From: JBHIKY01 sp042139015
Lineage (GTDB): Bacteria > Bacillota > Bacilli > Bacillales > Marinococcaceae
Assembly (NCBI RefSeq): GCF_042139015.1
Contig: NZ_JBHIKY010000002.1
Span: 242,845 to 306,844, forward strand
Length of the DNA stretch: 64,000 nucleotides
Reading direction: 5' to 3'
How positions within the stretch are numbered: the stretch's first letter is position 1; each line of letters starts with the position of its first letter. A program made the position numbers and the translations under genes. Below are positions 52,381 through 61,089 of this stretch, piece after piece. The notes beneath the pieces are model-generated. The model saw only the letters and a program-made list of their open reading frames with translations, ran no database searches and was not told the DNA's origin.

Positions 52381-53286
52381 ATGAGAGCGGATGCTGTTTT
52401 TGAAGGCGGCGGTGTACGCGGGATCGCGTTTGCCGGAGCGGTGGAAGCGATGGAAGAAGAAAATGTGCAGTGGGAACGTCTCGCCGGCACTTCTGTAGGA
52501 GCCGTCATTGCGGCGCTTCTGGCAGGCGGCTATACGAGCGTTGAAATTAAAGAAGCAATGAGAAACTTTGATTATGCAAAATTGAGAGGAGAAACGTTTC
52601 TTAACCGTATTCCACTCATCGGGAACCTGGCCGAGCTTATCTTTCACTTTGGCATTTACAAAAATGATTATTTAAAAGACTGGATCGATTCTCTGCTGCA
52701 CGCGAAAGGGATCAAAACCTTCGCTGACCTTCCTTCTGATAAGTTGAAAATTATTGCTTCCGACATTTCTAACGGTCTTATGCTGATATTGCCGGACGAC
52801 CTCGACCGCTACCACATGACCCCGGCCGATGTAAAAATATCAACAGCCGTGATGATGAGCGCATCGATGCCGTTTTATTTTCGGCCGGTCAAATGGAAAT
52901 CCAATCTCCAGCACACTTCATACATTCTGGACGGCGGACTTCTCAGCAATTTTCCGATTTGGATTTTCGACGTCGAAAAACCACGCTTTCCTACCTTCGG
53001 CTTTCGTTTCATAAAAGATGAAGTACGGATCGATCCGGTCATACCGACTCCTTTTCACCTATTTCAAAATATCTTCAAAACGATGATGCAGGCACATGAC
53101 ATGCGCTACATCAGTGAAGAGACAAAAGAACGGACCATCCAGATCCCCGCCCTCGGCATTAACTCCACGGACTTTGACCTCACGGAGGAAGAAATTAGAA
53201 TATTACTGGATTCCGGCTATACAGCCGCTAAAGAATTCTTAGCCACGTGGGACTTTGAAAAATACCAGCACAAGCGAAAACCTTGA
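52381..53286 (+). CDS. Patatin-like phospholipase
   Basis: 301 residues. Oxyanion motif GGGVRG at residue 9, nucleophile GTSVGA (GxSxG), catalytic Asp in LDGGLLSNFPIW. It would hydrolyse acyl ester bonds in phospholipids or related lipids. No signal peptide, so cytosolic. AGGAAGAGGAGG precedes the ATG. Last chromosomal gene before the tRNA. Confidence 0.92.
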   Translation: MRADAVFEGGGVRGIAFAGAVEAMEEENVQWERLAGTSVGAVIAALLAGGYTSVEIKEAMRNFDYAKLRGETFLNRIPLIGNLAELIFHFGIYKNDYLKDWIDSLLHAKGIKTFADLPSDKLKIIASDISNGLMLILPDDLDRYHMTPADVKISTAVMMSASMPFYFRPVKWKSNLQHTSYILDGGLLSNFPIWIFDVEKPRFPTFGFRFIKDEVRIDPVIPTPFHLFQNIFKTMMQAHDMRYISEETKERTIQIPALGINSTDFDLTEEEIRILLDSGYTAAKEFLATWDFEKYQHKRKP

Positions 53287-53308
53287 GCTCAGCAGTCTAA
53301 AAAAAATA

Positions 53309-53337
53309 TTGACACAAACCTATGAAAATAGTAAATT
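53309..53337 (+). promoter_or_regulatory. Promoter of tRNA-Val
   Basis: TTGACA (53309-53314), 17 bases, TAAATT (53332-53337), 30 bases ahead of the tRNA. Confidence 0.7.
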
Positions 53338-53366
53338 ATATATGTCGCCAACATAACTACATAGCT

Positions 53367-53442
53367 GTTCCGTTAGCTCAGTTGGGAGAGCGCCACCTTG
53401 ACAGGGTGGAGGTCACTGGTTCGAGCCCAGTACGGGACACCA
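53367..53442 (+). tRNA. tRNA-Val (anticodon GAC), integration target
   Basis: 76 bases with encoded CCA. Acceptor GTTCCGT pairs with ACGGGAC (one G-U), D-loop AGTTGGGA, anticodon stem CCACC/GGTGG with loop TTGACAG giving anticodon GAC, and T-loop GGTTCGAGCCC. An integrase gene follows at once, so the 3' part of the tRNA is the likely attachment core. Confidence 0.97.
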
Positions 53443-53542
53443 AGAAATTACTCCCCCAAGGGATTGCCCCTTGTTAAGTTCAGAATAAAATACCATACCA
53501 AAAAGTAGTCCACTGCTAGGGACTCAGAAGGTATAGTTTAAG

Positions 53543-53574
53543 AGCGCTTCCTCAGAAAGAGGAGGTGCTTTTTC
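53543..53574 (+). terminator. Hairpin that is both terminator-like and holds the integrase ribosome site
   Basis: AGCGCTTCCTC pairs with GAGGAGGTGCT over 11 positions, loop AGAAA, followed by TTTTTC and then the ATG at 53575. The 3' arm carries the GAGGAGG ribosome site of the integrase. Confidence 0.75.
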
Positions 53575-54483
53575 ATGCTTTTAGATTTCGCACAGAAAGA
53601 ATTTATCCATGAGAAGAAACTTGAGGGTTTAACTGAGAACAGTTTGAAAGCTTATAAAGAGCTCTTTCATGTATTCAACAAGTATTTCTTTGACGTTCGA
53701 GAAGTTGATGATTTAGAGCCAAGAATGATAAGGGAATTTATTGTCTGGTGTATTGAGGAAAGAAAAAACGCCCCCTCAACAGTCAATACAAAAATTAAAC
53801 TCCTGAGAGTCTTTTGCAAGTGGTTATTCGAGGAGGGAATCACCGAGGAGAACTTAGCCAGAAAGCTCAAGTATCAGCGTGAACACGACAAACCAAAAAT
53901 ACTTGATGATAAAGAGCTTGACATTGTTCTTAAACAAATTAGAAGGGAGAAAAGACGGAAAGAAAATGAGTTCCAAGCTCGGAGGAATTATGCTCTAATG
54001 TTAACTTTAGCTGGCTCTGGTCTAAGGATTAGTGAAGCTCTTTCATTAAATTGGAGCCACATTGATATGAAAAACCAGCTCATACAGATTTATGACAGTA
54101 AGAATGGTGACTTACAAAGTGTCCCTCTCACAGAGCGACTAAGACAGGAACTAACAGATTGGAAAGGATACCAGAATGAATATTTTTATACCAAGCGTGA
54201 AGCTGTCTTTGTTACCTCCAGAGGAAGCCGGCTCAGCAGAGCTGGAGCGCAAAACATATTTAAACGCATACGAAAAAAGCTCGGCTTGAAGAGTGACTTC
54301 TCCCCTCACACCTTGAGGAATTTTTACATCAAAAACTTACTCAAGAAAGGTGCAAACCTTAGGGAAGTGCAACTTTTAGCAAGACACAGAAAGATTGACG
54401 TAACTAGAAAATATGTAGGTTACTTCTCTCATGAATTACTGGAAACACTGGACGAGAAAGATGCCTTAAAAGACTTAACTTAA
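53575..54483 (+). CDS. int: Tyrosine recombinase / integrase
   Basis: 302 residues. An N-terminal SAM-like core-binding domain, then a catalytic domain with all key residues: Arg151 (SGLRISEAL), Lys176 (SKNGDLQ), His245 and Arg248 (HTLRNF), His271 (LLARHRKID) and Tyr280 (TRKYVGY). It integrates the element at tRNA-Val. The ribosome site lies in a terminator-like hairpin, so translation may be held down when the tRNA is transcribed. Confidence 0.95.
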   Translation: MLLDFAQKEFIHEKKLEGLTENSLKAYKELFHVFNKYFFDVREVDDLEPRMIREFIVWCIEERKNAPSTVNTKIKLLRVFCKWLFEEGITEENLARKLKYQREHDKPKILDDKELDIVLKQIRREKRRKENEFQARRNYALMLTLAGSGLRISEALSLNWSHIDMKNQLIQIYDSKNGDLQSVPLTERLRQELTDWKGYQNEYFYTKREAVFVTSRGSRLSRAGAQNIFKRIRKKLGLKSDFSPHTLRNFYIKNLLKKGANLREVQLLARHRKIDVTRKYVGYFSHELLETLDEKDALKDLT

Positions 54484-54495
54484 GGAGGAAACATA

Positions 54496-54750
54496 ATGAA
54501 TCATATTCATGAGGACTGTTTGAGGTTAATTATTGAAGCGAAACAATTAGGATATACACCTAAGGAGATAAGACAGTTTATTCAAAAGAAGAGCTGGCTC
54601 AACTTTAACTGTGAGTGCTCCCACAAGCAGAGTGAAACTCAACAGAAGAAGGCTCTGGAGTATTTACTGAGCAAGGACACTAATAATAAAGACAATAGAA
54701 CGCATACTCAAGCACTGGTAGCCTTCACCAAGGTTATTTACAACTTATAA
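54496..54750 (+). CDS. SinI-like small regulatory peptide
   Basis: 84 residues. The N-terminal helix-turn-helix-like pair LIIEAKQLGYTPKEIRQFIQ resembles the SinI/SinR dimerisation domain, in which SinI-type peptides bind and inactivate repressors. A CECSH segment follows. It starts 12 bases after the integrase stop with AAGGAGG, so the two are cotranscribed. An excisionase role is also possible. Terminator-like hairpins follow. Confidence 0.6.
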   Translation: MNHIHEDCLRLIIEAKQLGYTPKEIRQFIQKKSWLNFNCECSHKQSETQQKKALEYLLSKDTNNKDNRTHTQALVAFTKVIYNL

Positions 54751-54760
54751 ATAAATTAAA

Positions 54761-54837
54761 GGAGCTTCCCCTCTAGTTTGGCGAGTGAAGGAAGCTCCAA
54801 AACCAATAAGAGAGGCTGTTCCCTCTCACCTTTTATT
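54761..54837 (+). terminator. Two tandem hairpins after the integrase operon
   Basis: GGAGCTTCC/GGAAGCTCC (54761-54799), then GAGAGG/CCTCTC followed by ACCTTTTATT. Confidence 0.75.
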
Positions 54838-54886
54838 ATAAGAAAAGGAAAAGAGTAGGACAACATCCATAATTTGGAGTAAAACC

Positions 54887-55636
54887 ATGAATAGTTTAAG
54901 GGAGTACGAGACTTTTAAGACTGTCTCTGATGTGGATTCCTTTGCGAGTAATGCTTTAAGTTATTTTGCTTTAAATAAAACTGAGAGAGAGCTTCTCTGG
55001 CTTCTTGCTGGTCATTCAGTAAAGTTTGTCGGAGTAAGCTTCTTAAAGCTGTCTTCAATTGCTGAAGCTTTGAAGGTATCCAAGCGAACTGTGCAAAGAG
55101 CTCTAAAGTTACTTATTGAATATGGAGTAATAAAAAGAGTTAGAACTCTGAGACCAGTGAAAGGAGGCTTTGGTGCTTCCATAACTATTATTTGTCCACT
55201 CGAATTGTCCACTCGTGATGAAGCTATTGAGCCAACTTCTGAGCCTTCTCACAAGGAAGAAAATAAGAAAGAAACATTTCCTTTCAAATCATTCTCTAAA
55301 GATATTCAATACTTACGACACCAGAACGAAATTATTTATAGTTACTTAACTGAATTTGTTCCAGAAGAATTTATAAAAGCAGCAAAACCTTTCTTTAATG
55401 CTGAGGAAGTCTTTTCCCTTTGGGGGAAAGTTCACGCTTGCTCAAGGAGGTACGCTCCAAAGGTATTAAATATTATTGAGCCAGCAATTATTGCTTTTAA
55501 AGTTTCTGTACTCTCTTATAAGAAGGAGCGTATAAAGCAGTCATTTGGTGCTTATTTCTGGGTAGCCCTCTCAGGTGTTCTAACTATCGAACAAAGAAAA
55601 ACTGTTAATAATGATTCCTTAAGTTTGAGCAGATAG
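54887..55636 (+). CDS. Winged helix-turn-helix DNA-binding protein
   Basis: 249 residues. HTH region FLKLSSIAEALKVSKRTVQR and ALKLLIEYGVIKRV in residues about 40-90. The C-terminal half, rich in aromatic residues (YLTEFVPEEFIKAAKPFFNA), is not recognised. Similar small HTH proteins occur in plasmids and phages, some as replication initiators or regulators. GGAG precedes the ATG. It converges with the leftward block on a shared terminator. Confidence 0.7.
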   Translation: MNSLREYETFKTVSDVDSFASNALSYFALNKTERELLWLLAGHSVKFVGVSFLKLSSIAEALKVSKRTVQRALKLLIEYGVIKRVRTLRPVKGGFGASITIICPLELSTRDEAIEPTSEPSHKEENKKETFPFKSFSKDIQYLRHQNEIIYSYLTEFVPEEFIKAAKPFFNAEEVFSLWGKVHACSRRYAPKVLNIIEPAIIAFKVSVLSYKKERIKQSFGAYFWVALSGVLTIEQRKTVNNDSLSLSR

Positions 55637-55693
55637 TTACAAATATTGAGTCTGTACAGCAATAGAGAAAATTATATTTAACTTAATAATAAA

Positions 55694-55728
55694 AAAAGTG
55701 ACTAAGAGCTGAAACTCTTCAGTCTTTT
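55694..55728. terminator. Convergent terminator of the leftward block
   Basis: Minus-strand GACTGAAGAG pairs with CTCTTAGTC (one bulge), followed by ACTTTTTTT; usable on both strands. Confidence 0.8.
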
Positions 55729-55972
55729 AATCATTTTCTTTTTTAAAAAGTGGGGCTATTACGTCATTACCCGAAGGCAACTCATTATCTATTTTTTTTA
55801 ATAACTCCATAATCATCTCTCTTAATAAATTAGCATTATGCGTAAGTGAGCCGTCCATTTTAATCCTAGATAAATCATAAACTCTCTCGTTTTCGAGCTC
55901 TTTAAGTTTGTTCTCTATTTCAAGAATCTCAGCATCATACTCTACAAATAAACTTGATCTTAGCCCACCCAT
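55727..55972 (-). CDS. Small coiled-coil protein, unknown
   Basis: 81 residues with a charged helix EYDAEILEIENKLKELENER, then MIMELLKKIDNEL. AAAGGAGG precedes the ATG. Last gene of the leftward block. The 230 bases upstream hold no clear promoter. Not recognised. Confidence 0.65.
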   Translation of the reverse strand: MGGLRSSLFVEYDAEILEIENKLKELENERVYDLSRIKMDGSLTHNANLLREMIMELLKKIDNELPSGNDVIAPLFKKEND

Positions 55973-56198
55973 AAATAACCTCCTTTTTTTTTGTAAATAA
56001 ATTAATTCTACGTTAATTATTCATATCCTCTTATTTGTATCAAATTATTTTTAAAATTAAATGATTAAAGTTTTAACTGTAACTATTTTACTCTTAGCAC
56101 TACTAAAGATAGTTGTACGAGAGAGCTATTCTCAAACATCAGAATTTCATCTTCTGTACACTGCTATCTTAATAATAAAAAGAGGGTCACCTTTTTAG

Positions 56199-56486
56199 TT
56201 AACTCTCTTCTCGCTCTATTCTTTGTTTAATTAACTTATTCCTTATCCATTTCCCTTCATTTTCAGAAAGGTATTTAAAGGATTCAAACTCACTAATTTC
56301 ATCAATATGAAAGCTTTTTAGTTCGCATCCTTTTGACTTGATAGCATCTCTTACGAGCTTGAATATCCTTTTTGCCCCACCCTCAGGGGATTCTGCATCC
56401 ATTTCCCCAGTATCCTCAAGAGTGTACTCTTGCCCCTCTGGGAGTACTTCAAAGGTGTATGTGTATTTATAAAAATAAGTTCTCAT
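56199..56486 (-). CDS. Unknown protein of the tRNA-Val element
   Basis: 95 residues starting MRTYFYKYTYTFEVLPEGQE, with a strand-rich half followed by a helix (GGAKRIFKLVRDAIKSKGCE). Its ATG overlaps the stop of the preceding gene (TAATG), so translation is coupled. Not recognised. Confidence 0.65.
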   Translation of the reverse strand: MRTYFYKYTYTFEVLPEGQEYTLEDTGEMDAESPEGGAKRIFKLVRDAIKSKGCELKSFHIDEISEFESFKYLSENEGKWIRNKLIKQRIEREES

Positions 56487-56776
56487 TATATCATTCCTCC
56501 TTGGCTGCGTTCTTGAGCGTTTATAGACTTCGACTTTCTTGAGCGCCCTCCTTGTGCGTATGGCTTTTTTGACATAATAACTTCAATGTCAATCTCAGAG
56601 GGTTCTTCCAAAATTCCTACATGTTCTTTCTCATGATTAAACACTATAGCCATATTTGAACCAGCTTCTCTCAGAGCCTCCTCAATGGAGCACCTTACCT
56701 GTTCACATTCCAAGCTATAATCCTCTTTTAAAGTAATCATCAAAATTCCGTTCACTTCGTAGAAATTTTTGAACAT
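56486..56776 (-). CDS. Unknown protein of the tRNA-Val element
   Basis: 96 residues, MFKNFYEVNGILMITLKEDY, with an Arg/Ser/Gln-rich tail AQGGRSRKSKS. AGGGGTGA lies eight bases before the ATG. It is the first gene after the tape measure gene, where a distal tail (Dit) gene would be expected, but the length and sequence do not fit one. Confidence 0.65.
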   Translation of the reverse strand: MFKNFYEVNGILMITLKEDYSLECEQVRCSIEEALREAGSNMAIVFNHEKEHVGILEEPSEIDIEVIMSKKPYAQGGRSRKSKSINAQERSQGGMI

Positions 56777-56877
56777 TTAATAATTCACCCCTCAAAGAGT
56801 TATTTTTTTAGAAAGCCCCCAAGAAAGCGACTCCAGCATATTGCCTTCTGCATCACCTTTTCGAGAGCTCCAGCTCA

Positions 56878-59769
56878 TTATCTTGCTCTTATTGCTTGGC
56901 GTAAATCTCTAAAGATACTCGCTTGCGTTTCAGTTTCCACTGACCTAGCAGCAACCCTTACAGCTTCCTTACTCCCATTTCCTTGAACGTCTATAGAGCC
57001 ACCATGTTCATGTCTGTGAGTCACTGTAATACTGCTTCTTCCAAAACTGAAGCTATTAAGCTTCTCCATCTCAGAAGCTGGCTGGCTCATAATGTCGTTG
57101 AGTTCTCCAAAGCTCTTTTCTGCCATTTTGAGCATAGGGTTTACTTTCTTGCTCATCCCCTTAGCGAATGTTGGGAAGAAGGATTCTCCAGACTTATCAA
57201 GGTCACTCAACGGACCTTCTTTGGCAGGTGAGAAAGGTAAGAAACTTCTTATCTTTTCCATACCACCTTTTACAGCGTCTTTAGCTTTGCCAATTCCATC
57301 TTTAATCCCTTTAGTTAGTGAGTCTAATAAACCCTTACCAGCTTTAAGAAACTTAGAGCCAAAGTTCTTTATTGCTGTAATAATGTTTTGAACTCCTGTT
57401 TTAACAGCATCTTTAGCCTTGCTCATCATACTTGTGAATTTACTGGATAGCTTAGAAGCCAAGCTTGTTATGAAGTTCATCACTTTTCCCGGCAAGTTAC
57501 GGAAGAATCCAACAACAGCCTCTATTCCAGAGCGCACTAGTGACTTGGCTTTATCCATCATGGAGGTGAACTTACTAGCTAAATTAGAGGCTAAATTTGT
57601 TATAAAGTTCATGACTTTCCCCGGTAAAGCTTTAAAGAAATTTATTACAGCAGTTGTCCCAGACTTTACCAGTGACTTGGCTTTGCTCATCATACTTGAG
57701 AATTTGCTTGAGATATTGCTTGCCAGTGTGGTAATGAAGTTGACCACTTTAGAGACTAAATTTCCAAAGAAATTTATTACAGCAGCTATTCCAACTTTTA
57801 CTTTTGTCTCAGCAACCCTCATCATGGTTTGGAAGCCATTAGATAACTTGGAAGCTAAATTCTTAATGAAATTCATTATTTTTGAAGGTAACTCCCTGAA
57901 GAAGTTAACTACCTTAGTTACCCCGTTAGAGACAGCTTCTCCAGCCTTTGACATAGCGTCTTTAAAGGTGTTCCATAATTGAACCGCAAAAGGGCGAATG
58001 ACTGACCAGACACCTTGAGCGAATCCAACAAAGAACTGAACAATTGCGTTTAGTAAATTTCCTACAATCTGAACTAAATTCTTCATAGCTGCTTTGGCGT
58101 AATCCATAGCAGCACCCCAGTCACCACGAAAAACAGACATGATAGCCATACCTAAATTTAGTATGAATTGGATAGCAGCGAGAATTGCAGCGACTATTGC
58201 AGAGAAAGCTCTTATGAGCCCGTTTATTATTCCAATTGCAACCACCACGGCAGCAGCTAGAGCCACTCCTATAATGACCACCAAGGGCTTAATAGCGTTC
58301 CAGAGCATCTTAGCAAACTCAACCACCTGACCAAAGATTGTCTTAATCTGTTCAAAAACGGGAGACATGCTTTCCCATAAAAGCTGAGCATTTTGAGCTA
58401 TCATCTGAAAGACACTAATAAGGATAGGGACAGCAATTTGAAAAGCTGTCTGAAGCATATTCCAGACGTTCTGAAGCTTAGTAAAGATTCCTGAAGCTGC
58501 TTCTCCTCTTGACTGCCAAGCGCTTACTAGCATATTCCAGCCAGACATGAGCAAGTTAGAAAGCACTCCCCAAGCGGTCTGGAGAGTAGTCCAGAGCTGT
58601 TTTAGCAATTCAAACACATGAGGTTTGTTAGCGTTCCAAGTGTTCACCAGCATAGTCCAGCCTGTTTGAAGTGCGTTCTTGACCGTCTCAAAAGTGCTCT
58701 TTAGAGTGTTGAATATCCCTTCAAAATAAGGAGCGAATGTTGACCAGTTACTCATAATTGAATAAGCAAGTAAGCCAATTAGAGCACCAATTTTCAAGAA
58801 TGGCGATAAACTAGAAACTGCTTTTATAATTGCAGAACCGTATTTATAAAATGCAGGTACAAGACCTCCAGTAATAGCACCAGCAACAGCCATAATCATA
58901 GCCCTTACACTAGGTGGCACTAGCTCTCTGAAAGCTCCTGCGATACCATTTTTAATGATTGAATCTCCAAGCGCTAAGAGTGCATCTTTAGCTGATGAGA
59001 CTCCATTTGTTAGCCAGCTCAAAGCATCTAATTGTGACATGATAGCTTGAAATACATCATCAAAAGCCATCTTAGCCATTGTTAATTGACCTACAAAAGT
59101 ACCTCCAAGAGCTTCAGCACTTCCACCATATTGAGTTTCCAGCTCACCAAGGATAAGCTTTTGAGCTCCTAGCATGTCACCTGACTCCTGTAAGGCTTTT
59201 ACCTGCTCTTTTTGTTCGTCAGTAAAAGATACTCCAACTCTTGAGAGAGCTGTCATACCCTGAGTAGGGTCATTTAATGCTTTACCTAGCATAGTTGCTG
59301 CGCTTTTGGTGTCTATTCCCATAGCAACAGAAAGGTCTGTCATAAGCCCTGTGGTTCTGTCAAACACATCGTTTCCTTTTCCTGCTTCGTTTCTTATATT
59401 TGTAAAAGTTAAAAGCATATTAGCACCCGTTCTAATTGCTTCGTGCTCAACTGAAGTTAAATACTGCATGCCTACTGCCATTGTGTCTATATCGCTTGCT
59501 GTTACATTAGCGACTCCTCCAGTGGACTTAATAACTGCATCTGTCTGAGCTGAAATTCTTTCAATCTCTGCTAGTTGCATTACAGCTCTTCCACCAAGAG
59601 CCACAGTGCCAGCTACAGCTCCTGTGACCATTCCAAGGAGCACTTTAGAAGCTCCAGCAGCTCTCTCCATAGCACCTTTCATACCATCTACACTGGAGCC
59701 AACATTTTGCAAGGTTGAACTTGCGTTGTCTGTCGCATTTACTAAAATATCTATAGCTGAGTTACTCAT
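56878..59769 (-). CDS. Phage tail tape measure protein
   Basis: 963 residues, complete, with GGAGGTGACGTAA before the ATG. The N-terminal ILVNATDNASSTLQNVGSSV and the TP901-like core (MQLAEIERISAQTDAV to DLSVAMGIDTKSAATMLGKA) are typical. Hydrophobic segments around residues 300-560 and the ending FLPFSPAKEGPLSDLDKSGE also fit. Residues about 620-795 are four 44-residue repeats with invariant N-x3-P and MNFI. Length sets tail length; at about 0.15 nm per residue it would be near 145 nm. No other tail gene is beside it. Confidence 0.93.
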   Translation of the reverse strand: MSNSAIDILVNATDNASSTLQNVGSSVDGMKGAMERAAGASKVLLGMVTGAVAGTVALGGRAVMQLAEIERISAQTDAVIKSTGGVANVTASDIDTMAVGMQYLTSVEHEAIRTGANMLLTFTNIRNEAGKGNDVFDRTTGLMTDLSVAMGIDTKSAATMLGKALNDPTQGMTALSRVGVSFTDEQKEQVKALQESGDMLGAQKLILGELETQYGGSAEALGGTFVGQLTMAKMAFDDVFQAIMSQLDALSWLTNGVSSAKDALLALGDSIIKNGIAGAFRELVPPSVRAMIMAVAGAITGGLVPAFYKYGSAIIKAVSSLSPFLKIGALIGLLAYSIMSNWSTFAPYFEGIFNTLKSTFETVKNALQTGWTMLVNTWNANKPHVFELLKQLWTTLQTAWGVLSNLLMSGWNMLVSAWQSRGEAASGIFTKLQNVWNMLQTAFQIAVPILISVFQMIAQNAQLLWESMSPVFEQIKTIFGQVVEFAKMLWNAIKPLVVIIGVALAAAVVVAIGIINGLIRAFSAIVAAILAAIQFILNLGMAIMSVFRGDWGAAMDYAKAAMKNLVQIVGNLLNAIVQFFVGFAQGVWSVIRPFAVQLWNTFKDAMSKAGEAVSNGVTKVVNFFRELPSKIMNFIKNLASKLSNGFQTMMRVAETKVKVGIAAVINFFGNLVSKVVNFITTLASNISSKFSSMMSKAKSLVKSGTTAVINFFKALPGKVMNFITNLASNLASKFTSMMDKAKSLVRSGIEAVVGFFRNLPGKVMNFITSLASKLSSKFTSMMSKAKDAVKTGVQNIITAIKNFGSKFLKAGKGLLDSLTKGIKDGIGKAKDAVKGGMEKIRSFLPFSPAKEGPLSDLDKSGESFFPTFAKGMSKKVNPMLKMAEKSFGELNDIMSQPASEMEKLNSFSFGRSSITVTHRHEHGGSIDVQGNGSKEAVRVAARSVETETQASIFRDLRQAIRAR
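57385..57912 (-). repeat. Four tandem 132-base repeats in the tape measure gene
   Basis: Each unit codes 44 residues of the pattern VINFF-x2-LPGKVMNFITNLAS-x2-SKF-x2-MM-x-KAKSLV-x-SG-x2-A. A fifth, degenerate unit follows (residues about 796-839). Confidence 0.85.
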
Positions 59770-59793
59770 TTACGTCACCTCCAAATTTCCAAC

Positions 59794-59822
59794 TAAAAAA
59801 GACTCCCTTTGTGGGAGTCCTG
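59794..59822 (-). terminator. Terminator between the terminase-like and tape measure genes
   Basis: Minus-strand GACTCCC/GGGAGTC followed by TTTTTTAGT. Confidence 0.85.
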
Positions 59823-59832
59823 AGCCAGCTCA

Positions 59833-60465
59833 TTAATTTTGCTCATCTTCATCTTCAAGAAATAACTGGGCAATTCCGACTTTCTGAGTATTATCTGCGT
59901 TTGCTGTGCTTGCTTTGAACTTTCTATTAAGCCCTAGCGTTTCAGCAAATCTAATTAGTTTTGTCTCAAAGTCGTTATATTGTTGACTGTCTGCTAAGAA
60001 GTCCACAGCGTCTTTTCTTGCTTGCTTAATCAAATTCATAATATAACGATCAAATAAGCTCAGATTTACTGGGTCAGTTGCATCTTTGTAGTTCTCGAAG
60101 TACCAATCAATAAAATGGTTATATAATTCAACTTCTTCTTTAGTAAGCGATTCTTTAAAGTCTTTGGAATAAATTCCATGAATAACATTTGCTTTTGGAT
60201 GTAAATTAGCCATTGATTTTTTCCTCCCTTCTTCCGTTTTTTGTCCTGTACTTTTGCCTCCATGCCATTGACAGCGTCCATTGTCGCTTACTGGCGTTCT
60301 CGTGCATACTCTTCCTTTTCTGGTAATTGCTCCGCAAATCTCTGCGGTCTTCTTAAGCTTCCTTTTCATTTCCTTAATGGCTTTTTCGTTACCGTCTGCT
60401 TTTGCTGCTTCAGCTTCCTCAACTATCTTTATTAATTTTGGGTCTTTCTTCCAAGCTCTTGCCAT
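59833..60465 (-). CDS. Zinc-motif protein resembling phage terminase small subunit
   Basis: 210 residues, GGGAGG upstream. After a charged helix comes AEICGAITRKGRVCTRTPVS and NGRCQWHGGKSTG: three cysteines plus a histidine and an HGG motif seen in phage packaging proteins. Then HGIYSKDFKESLTKEEVELY resembles the start of PBSX/SPP1-type small terminase subunits (HGFYSKFL). A DNA-packaging recognition role is likely. Other HGG-motif phage proteins cannot be excluded. Confidence 0.6.
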   Translation of the reverse strand: MARAWKKDPKLIKIVEEAEAAKADGNEKAIKEMKRKLKKTAEICGAITRKGRVCTRTPVSDNGRCQWHGGKSTGQKTEEGRKKSMANLHPKANVIHGIYSKDFKESLTKEEVELYNHFIDWYFENYKDATDPVNLSLFDRYIMNLIKQARKDAVDFLADSQQYNDFETKLIRFAETLGLNRKFKASTANADNTQKVGIAQLFLEDEDEQN

Positions 60466-60488
60466 ACTGCACCTCCCTTTTTTTCACA

Positions 60489-60511
60489 CTAAAAAAGCCC
60501 CATGAGATGGG
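60489..60511 (-). terminator. Terminator ahead of the terminase-like gene
   Basis: Minus-strand AGCCCCAT/ATGGGGCT followed by TTTTTTAGT. Confidence 0.85.
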
Positions 60512-60517
60512 GCTCAA

Positions 60518-60844
60518 TTAAATGCTTCCGTTTCCAAACTGCTTAGCGTATTCTTCATAGAACTTTTGATCTTCTTCACTTATTTCTGGCTCATCATAAT
60601 AATTGCTTTCTTTTTCCATAGGGTCAGAATATAAGGAATTACCAAATTTTTTAACATGCTTTTCATAAATTTCCTCAAAGTTATCTTCTTCCTCTTCTTC
60701 CTCTGGAGTTTCATTTTTCATGGCTTTTTCTAGCTTAATTCTTAGCTTCTTAAACTCATCCATTTCAGCCTTGGAAAGTGTTTTTGAGTTGTCTAAAGCT
60801 TTAACAAATAAATCTGCAAGCCTTTTTAGCTCTTTCTTGCTCAT
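60518..60844 (-). CDS. Acidic protein of unknown function
   Basis: 108 residues, strongly acidic with a run of glutamates near residue 43 (ETPEEEEEEDNFEEIYEKHV) and two related EEYAKQFGN/EKHVKKFGN words. The N-terminus KKELKRLADLFVKALDNS is helical. GGAGG precedes the ATG. It may mimic DNA or bind a basic partner; that is a guess. Not recognised. Confidence 0.65.
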   Translation of the reverse strand: MSKKELKRLADLFVKALDNSKTLSKAEMDEFKKLRIKLEKAMKNETPEEEEEEDNFEEIYEKHVKKFGNSLYSDPMEKESNYYDEPEISEEDQKFYEEYAKQFGNGSI

Positions 60845-60863
60845 ATTAAAACCTCCAATTTTT

Positions 60864-61073
60864 TTATATAGTCATAAGCCCTTGAGCTTCTAAATTATCT
60901 TGCATTTCCATGAGCTGGCTCACTGACCAGCATTCAATGAATTTCCTCTCGAATTTTTCTAAAGCTTCAAGAGCATAGCTTAAAAGCTTTACTGAGCCAG
61001 TTTCTTGAAAGTGCTTGCTTGCTGCCTCGTATGACTGGATAAGGTTTTTATAGTTGTTGAGTACATTTTCCAA
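60864..61073 (-). CDS. Small helical protein, unknown
   Basis: 69 residues, MENVLNNYKNLIQSYEAASK to MEMQDNLEAQGLMTI, helical throughout. GAGGTGATAG precedes the ATG. It lies between the Rep-like and acidic genes. Not recognised. Confidence 0.6.
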   Translation of the reverse strand: MENVLNNYKNLIQSYEAASKHFQETGSVKLLSYALEALEKFERKFIECWSVSQLMEMQDNLEAQGLMTI

Positions 61074-61089
61074 GCTATCACCTCATGGG

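Noticed and set aside
57419..57982. 187-codon open frame opposite the tape measure repeats
   Set aside because: Its repeated composition simply mirrors the 132-base repeats, and it has no ribosome site.
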